Source: a virus. Taken from it: a stretch of 33,711 nt of DNA. Below the pieces are notes generated by a model that had not been told where the DNA came from, did not search any database, and saw nothing but the letters and a program-made list of their open reading frames with translations. Below, piece after piece: positions 24,568 to 33,068 of the stretch. The position numbers and the translations under genes are program-made. Every line of letters starts with the position of its first letter. Within the stretch, counting starts at the first letter, position 1. The DNA is taken from IMG/VR virus record IMGVR_UViG_3300021959_000193, positions 1-33,711 of that record, one strand, 5' to 3'.

Positions 24568-27500
24568 TATGCAGCTCCATACGGATTAAGTATTCCGCCA
24601 GATCTTTTTTGGTTTTGAAGTTCTTTTTGTACCGCAAGTGCAATTGCATTTCCAAGACCCGCTCCTTGATTAGTTGAAGAAGAAGTATTTTGCTGCGCAT
24701 TTCCATTTGAGTCGACAGTTACATTTACTACAACGTTGTTAGTGCTCCCGGATCCTTTAGTCATTTGTACTGGAATTTCTTTTCCATTAGGAAGAGGTAC
24801 AACTGCTTCTGTACCGTGAAGAATTGCAGGATATCCTGCTTGTCGTCCTTTTGCAATTCCTCCTCCCGCATATGCTTGTACTTTTTCTGCAACCCCGCCG
24901 TAACGCATTGAAGGATCTTGCTCAAATATACCGCCGGTTCTTGCAGGAATTCCTAAAAAAGTTCCGAAAGAAGTACCCCCAAGAGCTGCGGTTAATAGTT
25001 TTGCAACAAGAAGTTCTGCAATAACCTTTGCAATTGCTTGCAACATACTTTTTGCCATGCTTGCAAAAGCCTCTTTTGCAGACATAGTTCCTTGAATAAG
25101 TCCCTCAAAAGCACTTTGCATACTTGAGGCCAAAGAATCTCCAACTGCATTTCCTAATTGTCCAATTTCAGTTAGATTTCTTTCTGCAATTCGTTTTGAT
25201 TCAGTTGCCAAAGCTATCGTTTGTTGTAGCTTTCTAATTTGATCTTCATATGCCTCAGGATCTGTCTCTATCAATCCGCCCTTTCCACTATTTGCCTCTT
25301 GAAATGCTGATAGTGAATTTTCTGCAAGTATTAATTCTTGCTGTGCTCTTTCCGTAGCGGTCTGTAAACTCGCTTGTCTTCCAACAGCTCCAGGAAGCTG
25401 TCTATTTGAAAGCTCTTTAACTGCTATGCTGTTGAGCGCATCTTGTGCGGCATTTTCTATTTTTTGTAACTCTTGTAATGTTTTTAGTAAAGTAGTCGCA
25501 TCTACGCCTAAAGCGTCATTTAATTCTTTTGTAGCGACTGAAAGCTCATCCACCGACATTGCCGCCCTATCTGCGGGTTTTACTAATTTATCAATCATAT
25601 CTGATAAAGATCTAGCAGCAGTATCTATGCTTCCACCTCTTAAATCTGTCATTAACTGAGGAAGGCCTTGTCTTATACCGCTTAATCCAGAAAGATATGC
25701 TCCAGAAATCACTTGACCTTTTTTCTGATACTCAGCTACTAACCGCTCGAAAAGCTCAGGATCTGCAAAAGCCTCCTCTAAGGAAACTCCATCACCTAAT
25801 TCTTTTAAAATATCTCGCTGTAGTTTTGGAAATATTGCTAAAGCTCTTCGAATATTATCTTCTGTTAGCGCAAGATCCTCTCTAAATTTTTTCAGCTCTT
25901 CATTTTCACTTATACCTGCTAAGCCTGCGTAGCCTGTTTGCCCAGGTACGCTTGTTTTAAGAGAGTTGCCTGCTTCTACTTCTTTTTGTATTCGTTCTTT
26001 TAAGTCTGTATAAGCTCGAAGCTGTTCTTGAATATCAATTCCAGATATAAAAGTTGCTTTTTGCTCAAAAGTTTCAAGAGTAGCATTTTCAAAATCGTTA
26101 GCTAAAGCTCTAACAAGATCTAGTCTTTGTTTGAATTTCTCATTAATTTCTTCTTGCAAAGCAATTTGTTCTCTTGCTTTGTTATTTTCATCTTCTCTTA
26201 CTTTAAGCTGTTCTCGACTAGTTCCAAGAGCTTCTAGTGCTTTGTCAGAGTAATTTTCAATATTATCCACTAAAAATTGTAAATCTGCTTTTGGTATTCG
26301 TATTTCTAGTCCTAATGCTTCCAATAGTTTATTTGCACCGGCTAATACAAAATTGATAATAGATTCAAAAACTTTTATTACCTTTTTAGCAACAGTTTCT
26401 ATATTTTTTAAAAAAGTATATGGAGTTTCAGAAAGTTTCAGAAATAATTCATAGGCTGCTTGAATTCCTGCAAGAATAAAAGTTCCTTTCATGGCAAGGC
26501 TCATTGCCTTATTAATAGCTCCACCGGCAATTTTAGCTCCTTTCCCTAAGTTTGCAAAAGCCAAGGAAGTAAGTGTTACACTTCCTCTAAGAAGTTTTAC
26601 GCCACCTACTCCAATTACTGCCATTCCTTTTTTAATTTTTTGTCCTGTAGTAAGACTTGTTCTTCCAAGAGTTTTTAACTCTTTTTCTACTGCTTCTATA
26701 GATTCTACTGTTGCTCCTTTGAATGCTTCGGAAGCCGTTTCTCCGGTTTCTTTAATTTCTTCTTTGACTCTTGCTAAATCTTTTCTTAACTTACCTAAGG
26801 CTTGAGGGGTTACTTCGATTCCTTCTGCAATTTTTTGTAAAGTTGTGCTTTTTGCACCCTGACCTACAAGATTTTTTGCGGCACTTCTAGCCTTACTAGC
26901 TGAATCTTTTGCGGCTTTTAGTAACTTGTCTTCCGCTTCTTTAATTTCTTCGATAACGGGATCCAAGGCTTTTCCAATAAGTTTACCTGTTAAAGACGCG
27001 GTTTTACCTACCAATCCCACACTTGAACCTGCAAATGTAAATATAGAGGCTAAAGCCCCTTTTACTCCTTGCGTTAATCCTGTAATATTTACTAATATTA
27101 ATGCTCCAAGAGCTGTAAATGCTACTGCGGCTGCATCAGCATTTTTATTTATAAAATCTGCTAAAGAGGAAAATAAAGGAAGTACTTTTTCAGTAATTTT
27201 TTGCTGTATTTCTTCTAGTGTTTTTAGTAGTGCTTGAAAAACATTGGCATCACTAGTTGATCCAACAGTTTGTCGATTCATCTGTTCGACTGCTTCATTA
27301 TAAACTGCTTGGCTTCGTTGAGCTTCTGTTAAAGTTTTTACATTTACTCCTAATGCGTCTGCATACTTTCGTGTTGCAGTTTCAAGCCGTAATGTAATTC
27401 CTAATTCATCAAGAAGTTCTGGTTCAGCTTTTGAAATACCTCTTACTAAACGATCATATGTATCTTCATAGCTTCTACCCAAACGATTAGATAGTTTTAC

Positions 27501-27980
27501 TGAGCCTTCTGCAAGTTTTTCTAGCTGTGAAGATGAAAACCCTTTTGCTGCTCCAATTGCAGCAGATTGAGCAGCTTCTTGAAATCCTAACATTCCTTGA
27601 GAAGCTTGCTGTAGTCTAGTTGTTATAGTATTAACTGCTGCACCTGTAGATTGCGAGTAGGCAACTTGAGATTTTCTTAAATTCTCTAAATCTGCCGCTC
27701 TTTTCAGAAAGTTAAATGCAGCACTTAAAGCAAAAATTTGTGCAGCAAAAGCAGCATATGCAGGCACAAGACCTCCTGAGATGCCTTGTGCCATTTTTGA
27801 AAAGTTTTTAGTAGAATTTGCAGAGGCTTGAGCAGTTCCTTTAAGCTGGCGATCAGTGCTTCTCGCAGACTTAGCAGTAGAATCTAGTGCCACGCCTAAT
27901 TTTTTAGCGTCAACAGCAACACGTTTTGTAGTACCTTTATCGTCTACAATTACGTCAATCATTACCTTATTTTTTGCCAT
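24567..27980 (-). CDS. Tape measure protein
   Basis: 1137 aa. It is largely alpha-helical and coiled coil with hydrophobic segments at about 66-96, 280-325, 470-530 and 970-995. These are the usual features of a protein that sets tail length and helps DNA cross the membrane. The C-terminus resembles lambda gpH: 'GGGIAKGRQAGYPAILHGTE', 'AVVPLPNGKEIPVQ', then 'NNVVVNVTVDSNG'. By analogy with known ratios the tail would be on the order of 170 nm (inference). It follows the chaperone GT frame with a TAATG overlap. Lys/Arg/Glu-rich helices dominate and codon use is strongly AT-biased. Confidence 0.92.
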   Translation of the reverse strand: MAKNKVMIDVIVDDKGTTKRVAVDAKKLGVALDSTAKSARSTDRQLKGTAQASANSTKNFSKMAQGISGGLVPAYAAFAAQIFALSAAFNFLKRAADLENLRKSQVAYSQSTGAAVNTITTRLQQASQGMLGFQEAAQSAAIGAAKGFSSSQLEKLAEGSVKLSNRLGRSYEDTYDRLVRGISKAEPELLDELGITLRLETATRKYADALGVNVKTLTEAQRSQAVYNEAVEQMNRQTVGSTSDANVFQALLKTLEEIQQKITEKVLPLFSSLADFINKNADAAAVAFTALGALILVNITGLTQGVKGALASIFTFAGSSVGLVGKTASLTGKLIGKALDPVIEEIKEAEDKLLKAAKDSASKARSAAKNLVGQGAKSTTLQKIAEGIEVTPQALGKLRKDLARVKEEIKETGETASEAFKGATVESIEAVEKELKTLGRTSLTTGQKIKKGMAVIGVGGVKLLRGSVTLTSLAFANLGKGAKIAGGAINKAMSLAMKGTFILAGIQAAYELFLKLSETPYTFLKNIETVAKKVIKVFESIINFVLAGANKLLEALGLEIRIPKADLQFLVDNIENYSDKALEALGTSREQLKVREDENNKAREQIALQEEINEKFKQRLDLVRALANDFENATLETFEQKATFISGIDIQEQLRAYTDLKERIQKEVEAGNSLKTSVPGQTGYAGLAGISENEELKKFREDLALTEDNIRRALAIFPKLQRDILKELGDGVSLEEAFADPELFERLVAEYQKKGQVISGAYLSGLSGIRQGLPQLMTDLRGGSIDTAARSLSDMIDKLVKPADRAAMSVDELSVATKELNDALGVDATTLLKTLQELQKIENAAQDALNSIAVKELSNRQLPGAVGRQASLQTATERAQQELILAENSLSAFQEANSGKGGLIETDPEAYEDQIRKLQQTIALATESKRIAERNLTEIGQLGNAVGDSLASSMQSAFEGLIQGTMSAKEAFASMAKSMLQAIAKVIAELLVAKLLTAALGGTSFGTFLGIPARTGGIFEQDPSMRYGGVAEKVQAYAGGGIAKGRQAGYPAILHGTEAVVPLPNGKEIPVQMTKGSGSTNNVVVNVTVDSNGNAQQNTSSSTNQGAGLGNAIALAVQKELQNQKRSGGILNPYGAA

Positions 27981-28827
27981 TAGCCACGCACATTATGGGT
28001 GTAATTTTTTCCACCTCCTGCAGACTTATTCTTTCTCTCTTCTGCTTTTCGTTTTCTATCTGCTTCTTCTGCTCTATATTTCATAACTACTCCTTCCCAT
28101 AATTTCATAATAAAAAATATATCTTTTGTATTACTTATTTTGTGTAGTTTAAAAATATATTCACAAGATGACCAGTCTTTCCCTAAGTAAGTTCCTGACA
28201 TTCCATCCCATTTATCGGATAGTAAGCTGAATACAAAAAATGCCACTTGAACTTCCTCTGGAAACTCAGAAGAATCGAGCGGCATTCTAGATGGGTCTGG
28301 ATCTTGTCCTAACTGTTCACAAATTTTTAGATACTTTTCAACATCTACATTAGAAGATGCCTCTTTTACATATCTTTCAAGTAGATGAAGAAGCTCTTCT
28401 ACTTGTTGCTGGTAAAATTTTCGAGGTCACCTACTGTTTCTGTTACCCAAGTATCAAAATTGTTTGCATTCTTCATTAGAAGTTCTGCATTATCTTTTGT
28501 ATAAGGCAGTTCATCATCGGGGTCAAGATTAGAAACATCTACCAAAAGAAGCTCTTCTAGGTATCGAAATTTTAATCCCTTCCAGCCTTTAATTACTGCT
28601 GCACAATACTCTACTAAAAATTTATCATCATCTATCTCTTCTTCAGGCTGTCTTGTTTTTCTATTAAATTTAGTGCTTAAACAACGCTTGCGAAGATTCA
28701 AAAGCTCTTCTCGAGCTAAATGGCATAAATTGACTGTAAATCCTTCGTATCCAGGAAAATCAATTGCTACTGTTTTACTTGGAGTCATAAGACTCGCGAG
28801 AGAGATAGGCTCTTTTTTGTCTGTCAT
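27980..28827 (-). CDS. Tail assembly chaperone GT, made by -1 frameshift (about 282 aa)
   Basis: The G frame (28827 down) and a second frame ending at 27980 are offset by -1. That second frame is open without a stop from 28414 onward. Slippage at A AAT TTT (28420-28414) gives 138 residues of G followed by 144 residues starting YQQQVEELLHLLERYVKEAS. The second part contains 'EVQVAFFVFSLLSDKWDGMS' and a basic tail ('AEEADRKRKAEERK'). An internal ATG at 28285 exists but would drop the first 43 residues of the T region. Lambda and many siphoviruses make a GT fusion in this way: G and GT wrap the tape measure before tube assembly and are absent from the virion. Proportions match lambda closely. 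The stop overlaps the tape-measure start as TAATG. Confidence 0.87.
28399..28827 (-). CDS. Tail assembly chaperone G (unshifted product)
   Basis: 142 aa, MTDKKEPISLASLMTPSKTV onward, ending ...VTETVGDLENFTSNK. It sits between the major tail protein and the tape measure, the invariant place of the G chaperone, and its length is nearly that of lambda gpG. It is acidic in the second half (EEEIDDDKF, DVSNLDPDDELPY) with hydrophobic helices (YLEELLLVDV). AAGGA lies 6 nt before the ATG. It is the first gene after a terminator and a consensus promoter, so it should be made in quantity. The unshifted protein is expected to be the major form and GT the minor one. Confidence 0.87.
   Translation of the reverse strand: MTDKKEPISLASLMTPSKTVAIDFPGYEGFTVNLCHLAREELLNLRKRCLSTKFNRKTRQPEEEIDDDKFLVEYCAAVIKGWKGLKFRYLEELLLVDVSNLDPDDELPYTKDNAELLMKNANNFDTWVTETVGDLENFTSNK
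28414..28420 (-). promoter_or_regulatory. Programmed -1 ribosomal frameshift site (A AAT TTT)
   Basis: On the minus strand the zero frame reads ...GAA AAT TTT ACC. The heptamer A AAT TTT fits the X XXY YYZ rule in exactly the reading phase needed for simultaneous slippage (AAT to AAA, TTT to TTT). It lies four codons before the G stop, and the -1 frame continues open for 144 codons. I do not see an obvious strong pseudoknot downstream by eye. Confidence 0.85.
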
Positions 28828-28865
28828 AGTTAGTCCTTAAAGGGTTTTATTGATTTATACCACAT

Positions 28866-28894
28866 ATTATATCGAAGGGAAGGAAAAATGTCAA
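28866..28894 (-). promoter_or_regulatory. Consensus sigma70 promoter for the tail operon
   Basis: On the minus strand, TTGACA (28894-28889), exactly 17 bases, then TATAAT (28871-28866): a perfect match in both hexamers and in spacing. An A/T-rich stretch upstream (about 28895-28908) could act as an UP element. It lies in the 133-bp gap between the major tail protein and the chaperone G gene, just downstream of a terminator. It would start the transcript for G/GT, the tape measure and the tip genes. Confidence 0.92.
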
Positions 28895-28918
28895 GAATTA
28901 TTTTTAACACCTGGAAAG

Positions 28919-28941
28919 AAAAAACCCGCCGAAGCGGGTTT
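28919..28941 (-). terminator. Rho-independent terminator after the major tail protein gene
   Basis: On the minus strand AAACCCGC (28941-28934), tetraloop TTCG, GCGGGTTT (28929-28922) continues into a run of T ending at 28919. The stem is 8 bp and perfect, closed by the extra-stable UUCG loop and followed by a U tract. It lies 20 nt after the major tail protein stop. Confidence 0.94.
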
Positions 28942-28960
28942 AGTAAAAAGTATTATTATA

Positions 28961-30538
28961 TTAAGGATAAGTCTCTTGATTTGCAGAAGCTGTATCACCA
29001 AAATAAGTAAGTACAAGCTCGTCGGCTTTATCAAAGTCGTTTGTATAAGCTCCGAATCCAGTTTCAACAGAAATAACATCTTCAACTGAGTGAACTGGTA
29101 CATCGATATGTACTCTCGGCATATTAATATACAACCGAGGAACATTTGCAGTAGCTCCTCCAATCTGGAAAGTAACTTGGAAATCGTTTACAACTTTATC
29201 TAAGCCTGCTCCAGATTCTGTCATGTCATTAAATAAATCTACTGAAGAGCCTTTATCTGCACCAGCAGTATCAAGAGTTAAGTAGCAAGTAAAGTTGCCT
29301 GTTACTGTTCGACCCCCGGTTACACCTTCAATTGGAATGTTAACATTGCCAAGCTCCTCTGGAACAAGATAAGTAATGTTATTTGAAACTGTAACATTAC
29401 CTCCGGTAAGAGTCAGATAATAATCTCCAGAGCCAAATGCACCAGTATCAGTAGTACTTACAATACACTGAGTGAGTCGATTTCGAATAAAGTTAGCAGT
29501 TGAATCTACGCCTGCGTCAATAGCAGTTACTCCAGTACCGGTACCCGTTGAAGTAAACAGAGAAAACTGCATATCACTATCTGTTTTTAAGTGAATTTGT
29601 CCTGCTGTTCCTGCTTGCGAAGCAAAAGCTGTAGTATTTGAAATTACATCACCAGCAGACTGTCTATCTACAATATTTTTTGCAAAACCAGACCAATTAA
29701 TTGTTGCGATGCCGTCTACATCGAAATCAATGGAAGCTTCATTAATTGCAGCGTTTTCAAGCTTATATACCATAGGCTTAGACGTACTTGTTTCCATCAC
29801 AAAATATAAGTTAAAATTAGCAAGTACTGAGCGATTCGACTGGCCAAAGTTAATAGTATTATTTGTATCAGTAGGCATTGAAACAAATTCGCCAAAATCT
29901 GAATTTGCGTCTACATTTGCATTTCTATAAAAAGCATAGCTACTTCCTGCGTCAACTGTACCAATCGTTACCGTTGCGTCTCCAGTTCCGTCTCCTATTA
30001 GAGATCCTGGAACTACAAAAGTTTCTGAAGCAGTATAATCAGTACCTCCACTAACTACTTGTACAGCAGTAACTCCGCCCCCAGTACCCACAGTTAACTG
30101 AAAAGTTGCCCCTGTTCCTGCGGAGCCGCTATAAGTAGTATCATCGGCGTCTACAATATAAGTGCCCGCAGTGCGATCCGTAGCAGAATCAGATACAGTT
30201 GCCGTATCAATAGACCCTGCAGAAGATACAGTTCCAAACTTATCAGCACCCGCCATAGCAGCCCATAATACTTCTTCTACTGCATGGTGTTCCGAACCTG
30301 AATAAAAAGGACGCACATAAGTACTAAAAGACCACTCTGCCGGAGCAAGAGAGTCAGTAAAAAGTCGTCGACCTCGACGGCTAATTCCATCTGATCCTTG
30401 CATTTCTGCAAGAGTAATATCAGAGGTGTTAGTAGACTGTGAGAAACTAAATCCGTCAAGTACAGGAATTTCCCATACTTGATTATCGAATTCTACATAG
30501 AGTTTCGAGTCTCTACTAAAGTATAATTGTTGAGCCAT
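28961..30538 (-). CDS. Major tail tube protein with an inserted domain
   Basis: 525 aa, larger than the usual 150-350. The N-terminal motif (MAQQLYFSRDSKLYVEFDNQ, then VWEIPVLDGFSFSQSTNTSD and AEMQGSDGISRRGRRLF) is that of siphovirus tube proteins, and the residues after about 200 continue the same fold. Residues about 111-198 look inserted: a Gly/Thr-rich beta module (TGATFQLTVGTGGGVTAVQV, SGGTDYTASETFVVPGS) that would decorate the tube surface. AGGAGA precedes the ATG. A strong terminator follows, as expected for a gene needed in hundreds of copies. The gene lies directly before the G/GT chaperones, as in lambda V-G-T. Confidence 0.85.
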   Translation of the reverse strand: MAQQLYFSRDSKLYVEFDNQVWEIPVLDGFSFSQSTNTSDITLAEMQGSDGISRRGRRLFTDSLAPAEWSFSTYVRPFYSGSEHHAVEEVLWAAMAGADKFGTVSSAGSIDTATVSDSATDRTAGTYIVDADDTTYSGSAGTGATFQLTVGTGGGVTAVQVVSGGTDYTASETFVVPGSLIGDGTGDATVTIGTVDAGSSYAFYRNANVDANSDFGEFVSMPTDTNNTINFGQSNRSVLANFNLYFVMETSTSKPMVYKLENAAINEASIDFDVDGIATINWSGFAKNIVDRQSAGDVISNTTAFASQAGTAGQIHLKTDSDMQFSLFTSTGTGTGVTAIDAGVDSTANFIRNRLTQCIVSTTDTGAFGSGDYYLTLTGGNVTVSNNITYLVPEELGNVNIPIEGVTGGRTVTGNFTCYLTLDTAGADKGSSVDLFNDMTESGAGLDKVVNDFQVTFQIGGATANVPRLYINMPRVHIDVPVHSVEDVISVETGFGAYTNDFDKADELVLTYFGDTASANQETYP

Positions 30539-30599
30539 AGTCTATCTCCTATGAACTTTGAAAAGGCTTGGACGTGAACGTTTGTTCGTGCCAGCGGTT

Positions 30600-31052
30600 T
30601 CAGTATCGAACCTCAATGAGAATTTCTCCAACTCCTAAAGGCTCTAGTACACCCTCATCAGTATCAATACTAATGATTGTGATTTGTTGAGTAGTTTGCT
30701 GTAACCCCATTCTATCATAGTAAGCAAATCTACTATTTTCTTCTAAAAGTGTCTCGACGTCTTCTATTAATTCATCTAAAGCGTCTACCGCATCTTCTTG
30801 ATTTACATAACATCGAATTGTTATATTTAAAAAACGATCTTTATAGCCCCCGCCTTGATACTCTCTTGTTTCTGATCCTGCATTTAAATGTATAGCGGGA
30901 AACTCTTCTACTTCATCCCAAAACTTTAATCGTGGACTTACTTCCGCAACTGCAGTATGGTAGGCTCCTTGCCCATTAATAAGAGCAAGTTTATTTGCAA
31001 GTTCTTTTGTAATGGCAGCTCTTCGGCTAGTATACTGTCTTTCATTCGCCAT
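30600..31052 (-). CDS. Tail terminator protein (lambda U-like)
   Basis: 150 aa of alternating helix and strand. Features include an N-terminal helix (RAAITKELANKLALINGQGA), 'FPAIHLNAGSETREYQGGGY', 'ITIRCYVNQEDAVDALDELI' and a C-terminal strand pair ending 'GVGEILIEVRY'. This pattern and its place just before the major tail protein match the tail terminator family, which stops tube growth and joins the head. The start overlaps the preceding stop (TAATG). The stretch 30539-30599 that follows it holds only a ribosome site for the tube gene; I see no promoter there. Confidence 0.75.
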   Translation of the reverse strand: MANERQYTSRRAAITKELANKLALINGQGAYHTAVAEVSPRLKFWDEVEEFPAIHLNAGSETREYQGGGYKDRFLNITIRCYVNQEDAVDALDELIEDVETLLEENSRFAYYDRMGLQQTTQQITIISIDTDEGVLEPLGVGEILIEVRY

Positions 31053-32443
31053 TACAATCTCCTAGTAAAAAATCTTCCTAAAGCTAATTCCGCTGCGACT
31101 TCTCTAATAGACTTATCAATTAAGCTACGAGGGTCTCTGTCTGGGGTTGCCCAAGGCGCTGCCCCTCTTCCTACTTCGAATACTTGATATGGTTCTTTAT
31201 CATAAGTGTACCCAAAACTTGGAAAACTTTTTCGCGTTTCTACTACATCCAAAATTCTAACACTATTTGCGAATCTTCCACTTCTATTCTCTAATCCGGG
31301 ATACCTCATATTTTTTTGTATAGTTGCTGGCAATTTTCTGTTAATCATTGCCATAATTGAAAACATAGATCTTTGAGTATCTTTAGCAGGTTTTCTAGTA
31401 AAAGATTTTTTTGCAGCTTTTCTTTTTGCTGCAATAACTGCTGTCCCTGCCTTTAACTTTTTACTAGGAGCCTTTTTTCTTCCCGTTTTCCCGGATAGTC
31501 TTGGCTTTTTAATATTACTTTTTATATTCGTATTTTTTAAAGCAACAGTTACAAGAGGGAGAGCTATTACTTCCTCTATCTGTTCTCTCAAGCTTTTGGA
31601 GCCTTCCATATTTACTAGATTATCAGCAGATACGGTTTCCGTAAAAAATTTTCTTACAATTTCTAATATTAATTTTTCTTCGCGAGCATCTATCCCTCTA
31701 TTTGCATAAAAGTCTTGAAAAGTAATTATTGGAATATATTGTCCTTTTAAGTCACCTTTTGGAGTTACTAAAGATTCATATTCAACTAATACTTCTTTTA
31801 TTATTTCTATGTTTTTTAAACTAATTCCATACTCTGTGAATTGATTTACTAAATAATCATCAAGACCAGGAGTTGCAGCTAAGTCTATCCCTTTAGAAGA
31901 TGCCAAAGAAGCTGCAGAAGCTATTTGTAATGAAGAAACTGCCGTACCCCCTGCAGCGCCATGTCCTCTGTCTATTTTTGCTCTTACTCTTGCTCTTAGT
32001 GATTTACTTTTGTCTTTAAGAACAAAATCTACTATTTGTTTTTTAATTTCCCCAGTGATAGAAAAACTAGAGACAATAAAACTTTTTCCCTGTACTATAT
32101 CTTTTGCGACATTAGGTAAAACTTCTTGAATATGTGCAAATTCTAAAGTTTCAGTAACATCTTTAAATTTTCTAGAACGAACAAAATTTGCTTGATATTT
32201 TTTTGCAATATTTCTGGCTTTAGTTACATCACTATTTGTGATAGTAACATTTTTTATTTGTTTGCTTCCTTTTCCTCGTTCAATAAATTGATCTAAAGTT
32301 TCATTTATAAAGTTTAAATTATGAAGCTGTAATATCTGTGGTCTTTTACTTTGTGCCTCTTTTCTAACTTCTTTGTTATACTCTGAAGATAACTTTTTAA
32401 GAAGTTGATTAGATATTCTTTTAGATACAGTTGCTTTACTCAC
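31052..32443 (-). CDS. Neck protein: HK97 gp10-like C-terminus on a long basic extension
   Basis: 463 aa. Only about the last 105 residues look familiar: INRKLPATIQKNM, then NRSGRFANSVRILDV, then YQVFEVGRGAAPWATPDRDP and 'SLIDKSIREVAAEL'. This is the shape of HK97 gp10 / lambda Z tail-completion proteins, in the right place between connector and tail terminator. The N-terminal ~310 residues are helical and charged with no family I recognise. A very basic linker (about 311-353, with GRKKAPSKKLK and KRKAAKKSF) separates the two. The start is GTG, overlapping the connector stop by one base, with no clear Shine-Dalgarno. Structural role in the head-tail joint is inferred from position. Confidence 0.62.
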   Translation of the reverse strand: MSKATVSKRISNQLLKKLSSEYNKEVRKEAQSKRPQILQLHNLNFINETLDQFIERGKGSKQIKNVTITNSDVTKARNIAKKYQANFVRSRKFKDVTETLEFAHIQEVLPNVAKDIVQGKSFIVSSFSITGEIKKQIVDFVLKDKSKSLRARVRAKIDRGHGAAGGTAVSSLQIASAASLASSKGIDLAATPGLDDYLVNQFTEYGISLKNIEIIKEVLVEYESLVTPKGDLKGQYIPIITFQDFYANRGIDAREEKLILEIVRKFFTETVSADNLVNMEGSKSLREQIEEVIALPLVTVALKNTNIKSNIKKPRLSGKTGRKKAPSKKLKAGTAVIAAKRKAAKKSFTRKPAKDTQRSMFSIMAMINRKLPATIQKNMRYPGLENRSGRFANSVRILDVVETRKSFPSFGYTYDKEPYQVFEVGRGAAPWATPDRDPRSLIDKSIREVAAELALGRFFTRRL

Positions 32444-33030
32444 TAAAAATTCTTATACAAATCAAGTACACGCTTAATATGGTCAGGAAATGCCACATTA
32501 TTACGCTGACTTGAACTTGCTTGATTCTGAATACTAGCGCCTGCAATTGTACGTCGCTCTTTGTGCTCATCTTTCAAGTAGTATGTAACTAAATCAAATA
32601 CTGCTAGGCGCAGATCAGACGGTAGTACAGAGTATCCCGCAGTATAAGTTACTCGAACTGCTCCTGGGCCGCGACGCCAATTTTTATAGCTTCCATTTGT
32701 TGTACGAATTACACTATCAGTAGCACTATCTAAATAATACTCATAAGCACCTGTAGTAAGAGTAATATACGAACTTCCATACGAGTCACGCTCCTCTACA
32801 GAAACTATTGTATTTACAGGGCTTTCTGTTAATTGTATAATATGCGTATCCCAATCAATATTAATTGCTTCAACTTTATTTGTAGAATAATAATCTACAA
32901 AACTATTACCACAGTAAGTTTTTACTAATTCACTCACAGAAGGAATAAGAAAATTTAAACGAGCATCGTCCTTCGGGCTACTAATCCCTTCGGCGGCTTT
33001 ATAATCATTTAAAGTAGTTAAATCTGCCAT
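32443..33030 (-). CDS. Head-tail connector protein (HK97 gp6 / SPP1 gp15 type)
   Basis: 195 aa. The N-terminal helices (TTLNDYKAAEGISSPKDDAR, LNFLIPSVSELVKTYCG) and the central beta part (PVNTIVSVEERDSYG, AVRVTYTAGYSVLPSDLRLA) match the adaptor family that sits under the portal. 'VFDLVTYYLKDEHKERRTIA' is the conserved helix near the end. It is the first gene after the capsid terminator. No Shine-Dalgarno is visible before the ATG: the 20 bases upstream are T/A-rich. Expression should therefore be far lower than that of the capsid. Confidence 0.85.
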   Translation of the reverse strand: MADLTTLNDYKAAEGISSPKDDARLNFLIPSVSELVKTYCGNSFVDYYSTNKVEAINIDWDTHIIQLTESPVNTIVSVEERDSYGSSYITLTTGAYEYYLDSATDSVIRTTNGSYKNWRRGPGAVRVTYTAGYSVLPSDLRLAVFDLVTYYLKDEHKERRTIAGASIQNQASSSQRNNVAFPDHIKRVLDLYKNF

Positions 33031-33042
33031 AAGTCAATTAAT

Positions 33043-33068
33043 AAAAACTTGGGGAGGAAACCCTCCCC
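33043..33068 (-). terminator. Rho-independent terminator after the major capsid gene
   Basis: On the minus strand GGGGAGG (33068-33062), loop GTTT, CCTCCCC (33057-33051), then AAG and five T (33047-33043). The 7-bp GC-rich stem with a U tract sits about 22 nt after the capsid stop and about 13 nt before the connector gene. Confidence 0.9.

Noticed and set aside
26491-27237. Two plus-strand ORFs of about 100 codons opposite the tape measure
   Set aside because: Antisense to Ala/Lys/Glu-rich helical coding sequence, no promoter or ribosome site, no recognisable features.
27980-28285. Independent 101-aa gene starting at ATG 28285
   Set aside because: No ribosome site before the ATG, and the frame is open upstream to the slippery heptamer. 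It is better explained as the T part of the GT frameshift product.
28850-29089. 79-codon plus-strand ORF crossing the gap between major tail protein and chaperone
   Set aside because: It runs backward over the promoter and terminator and into the tail protein gene; no ribosome site and an implausible product.
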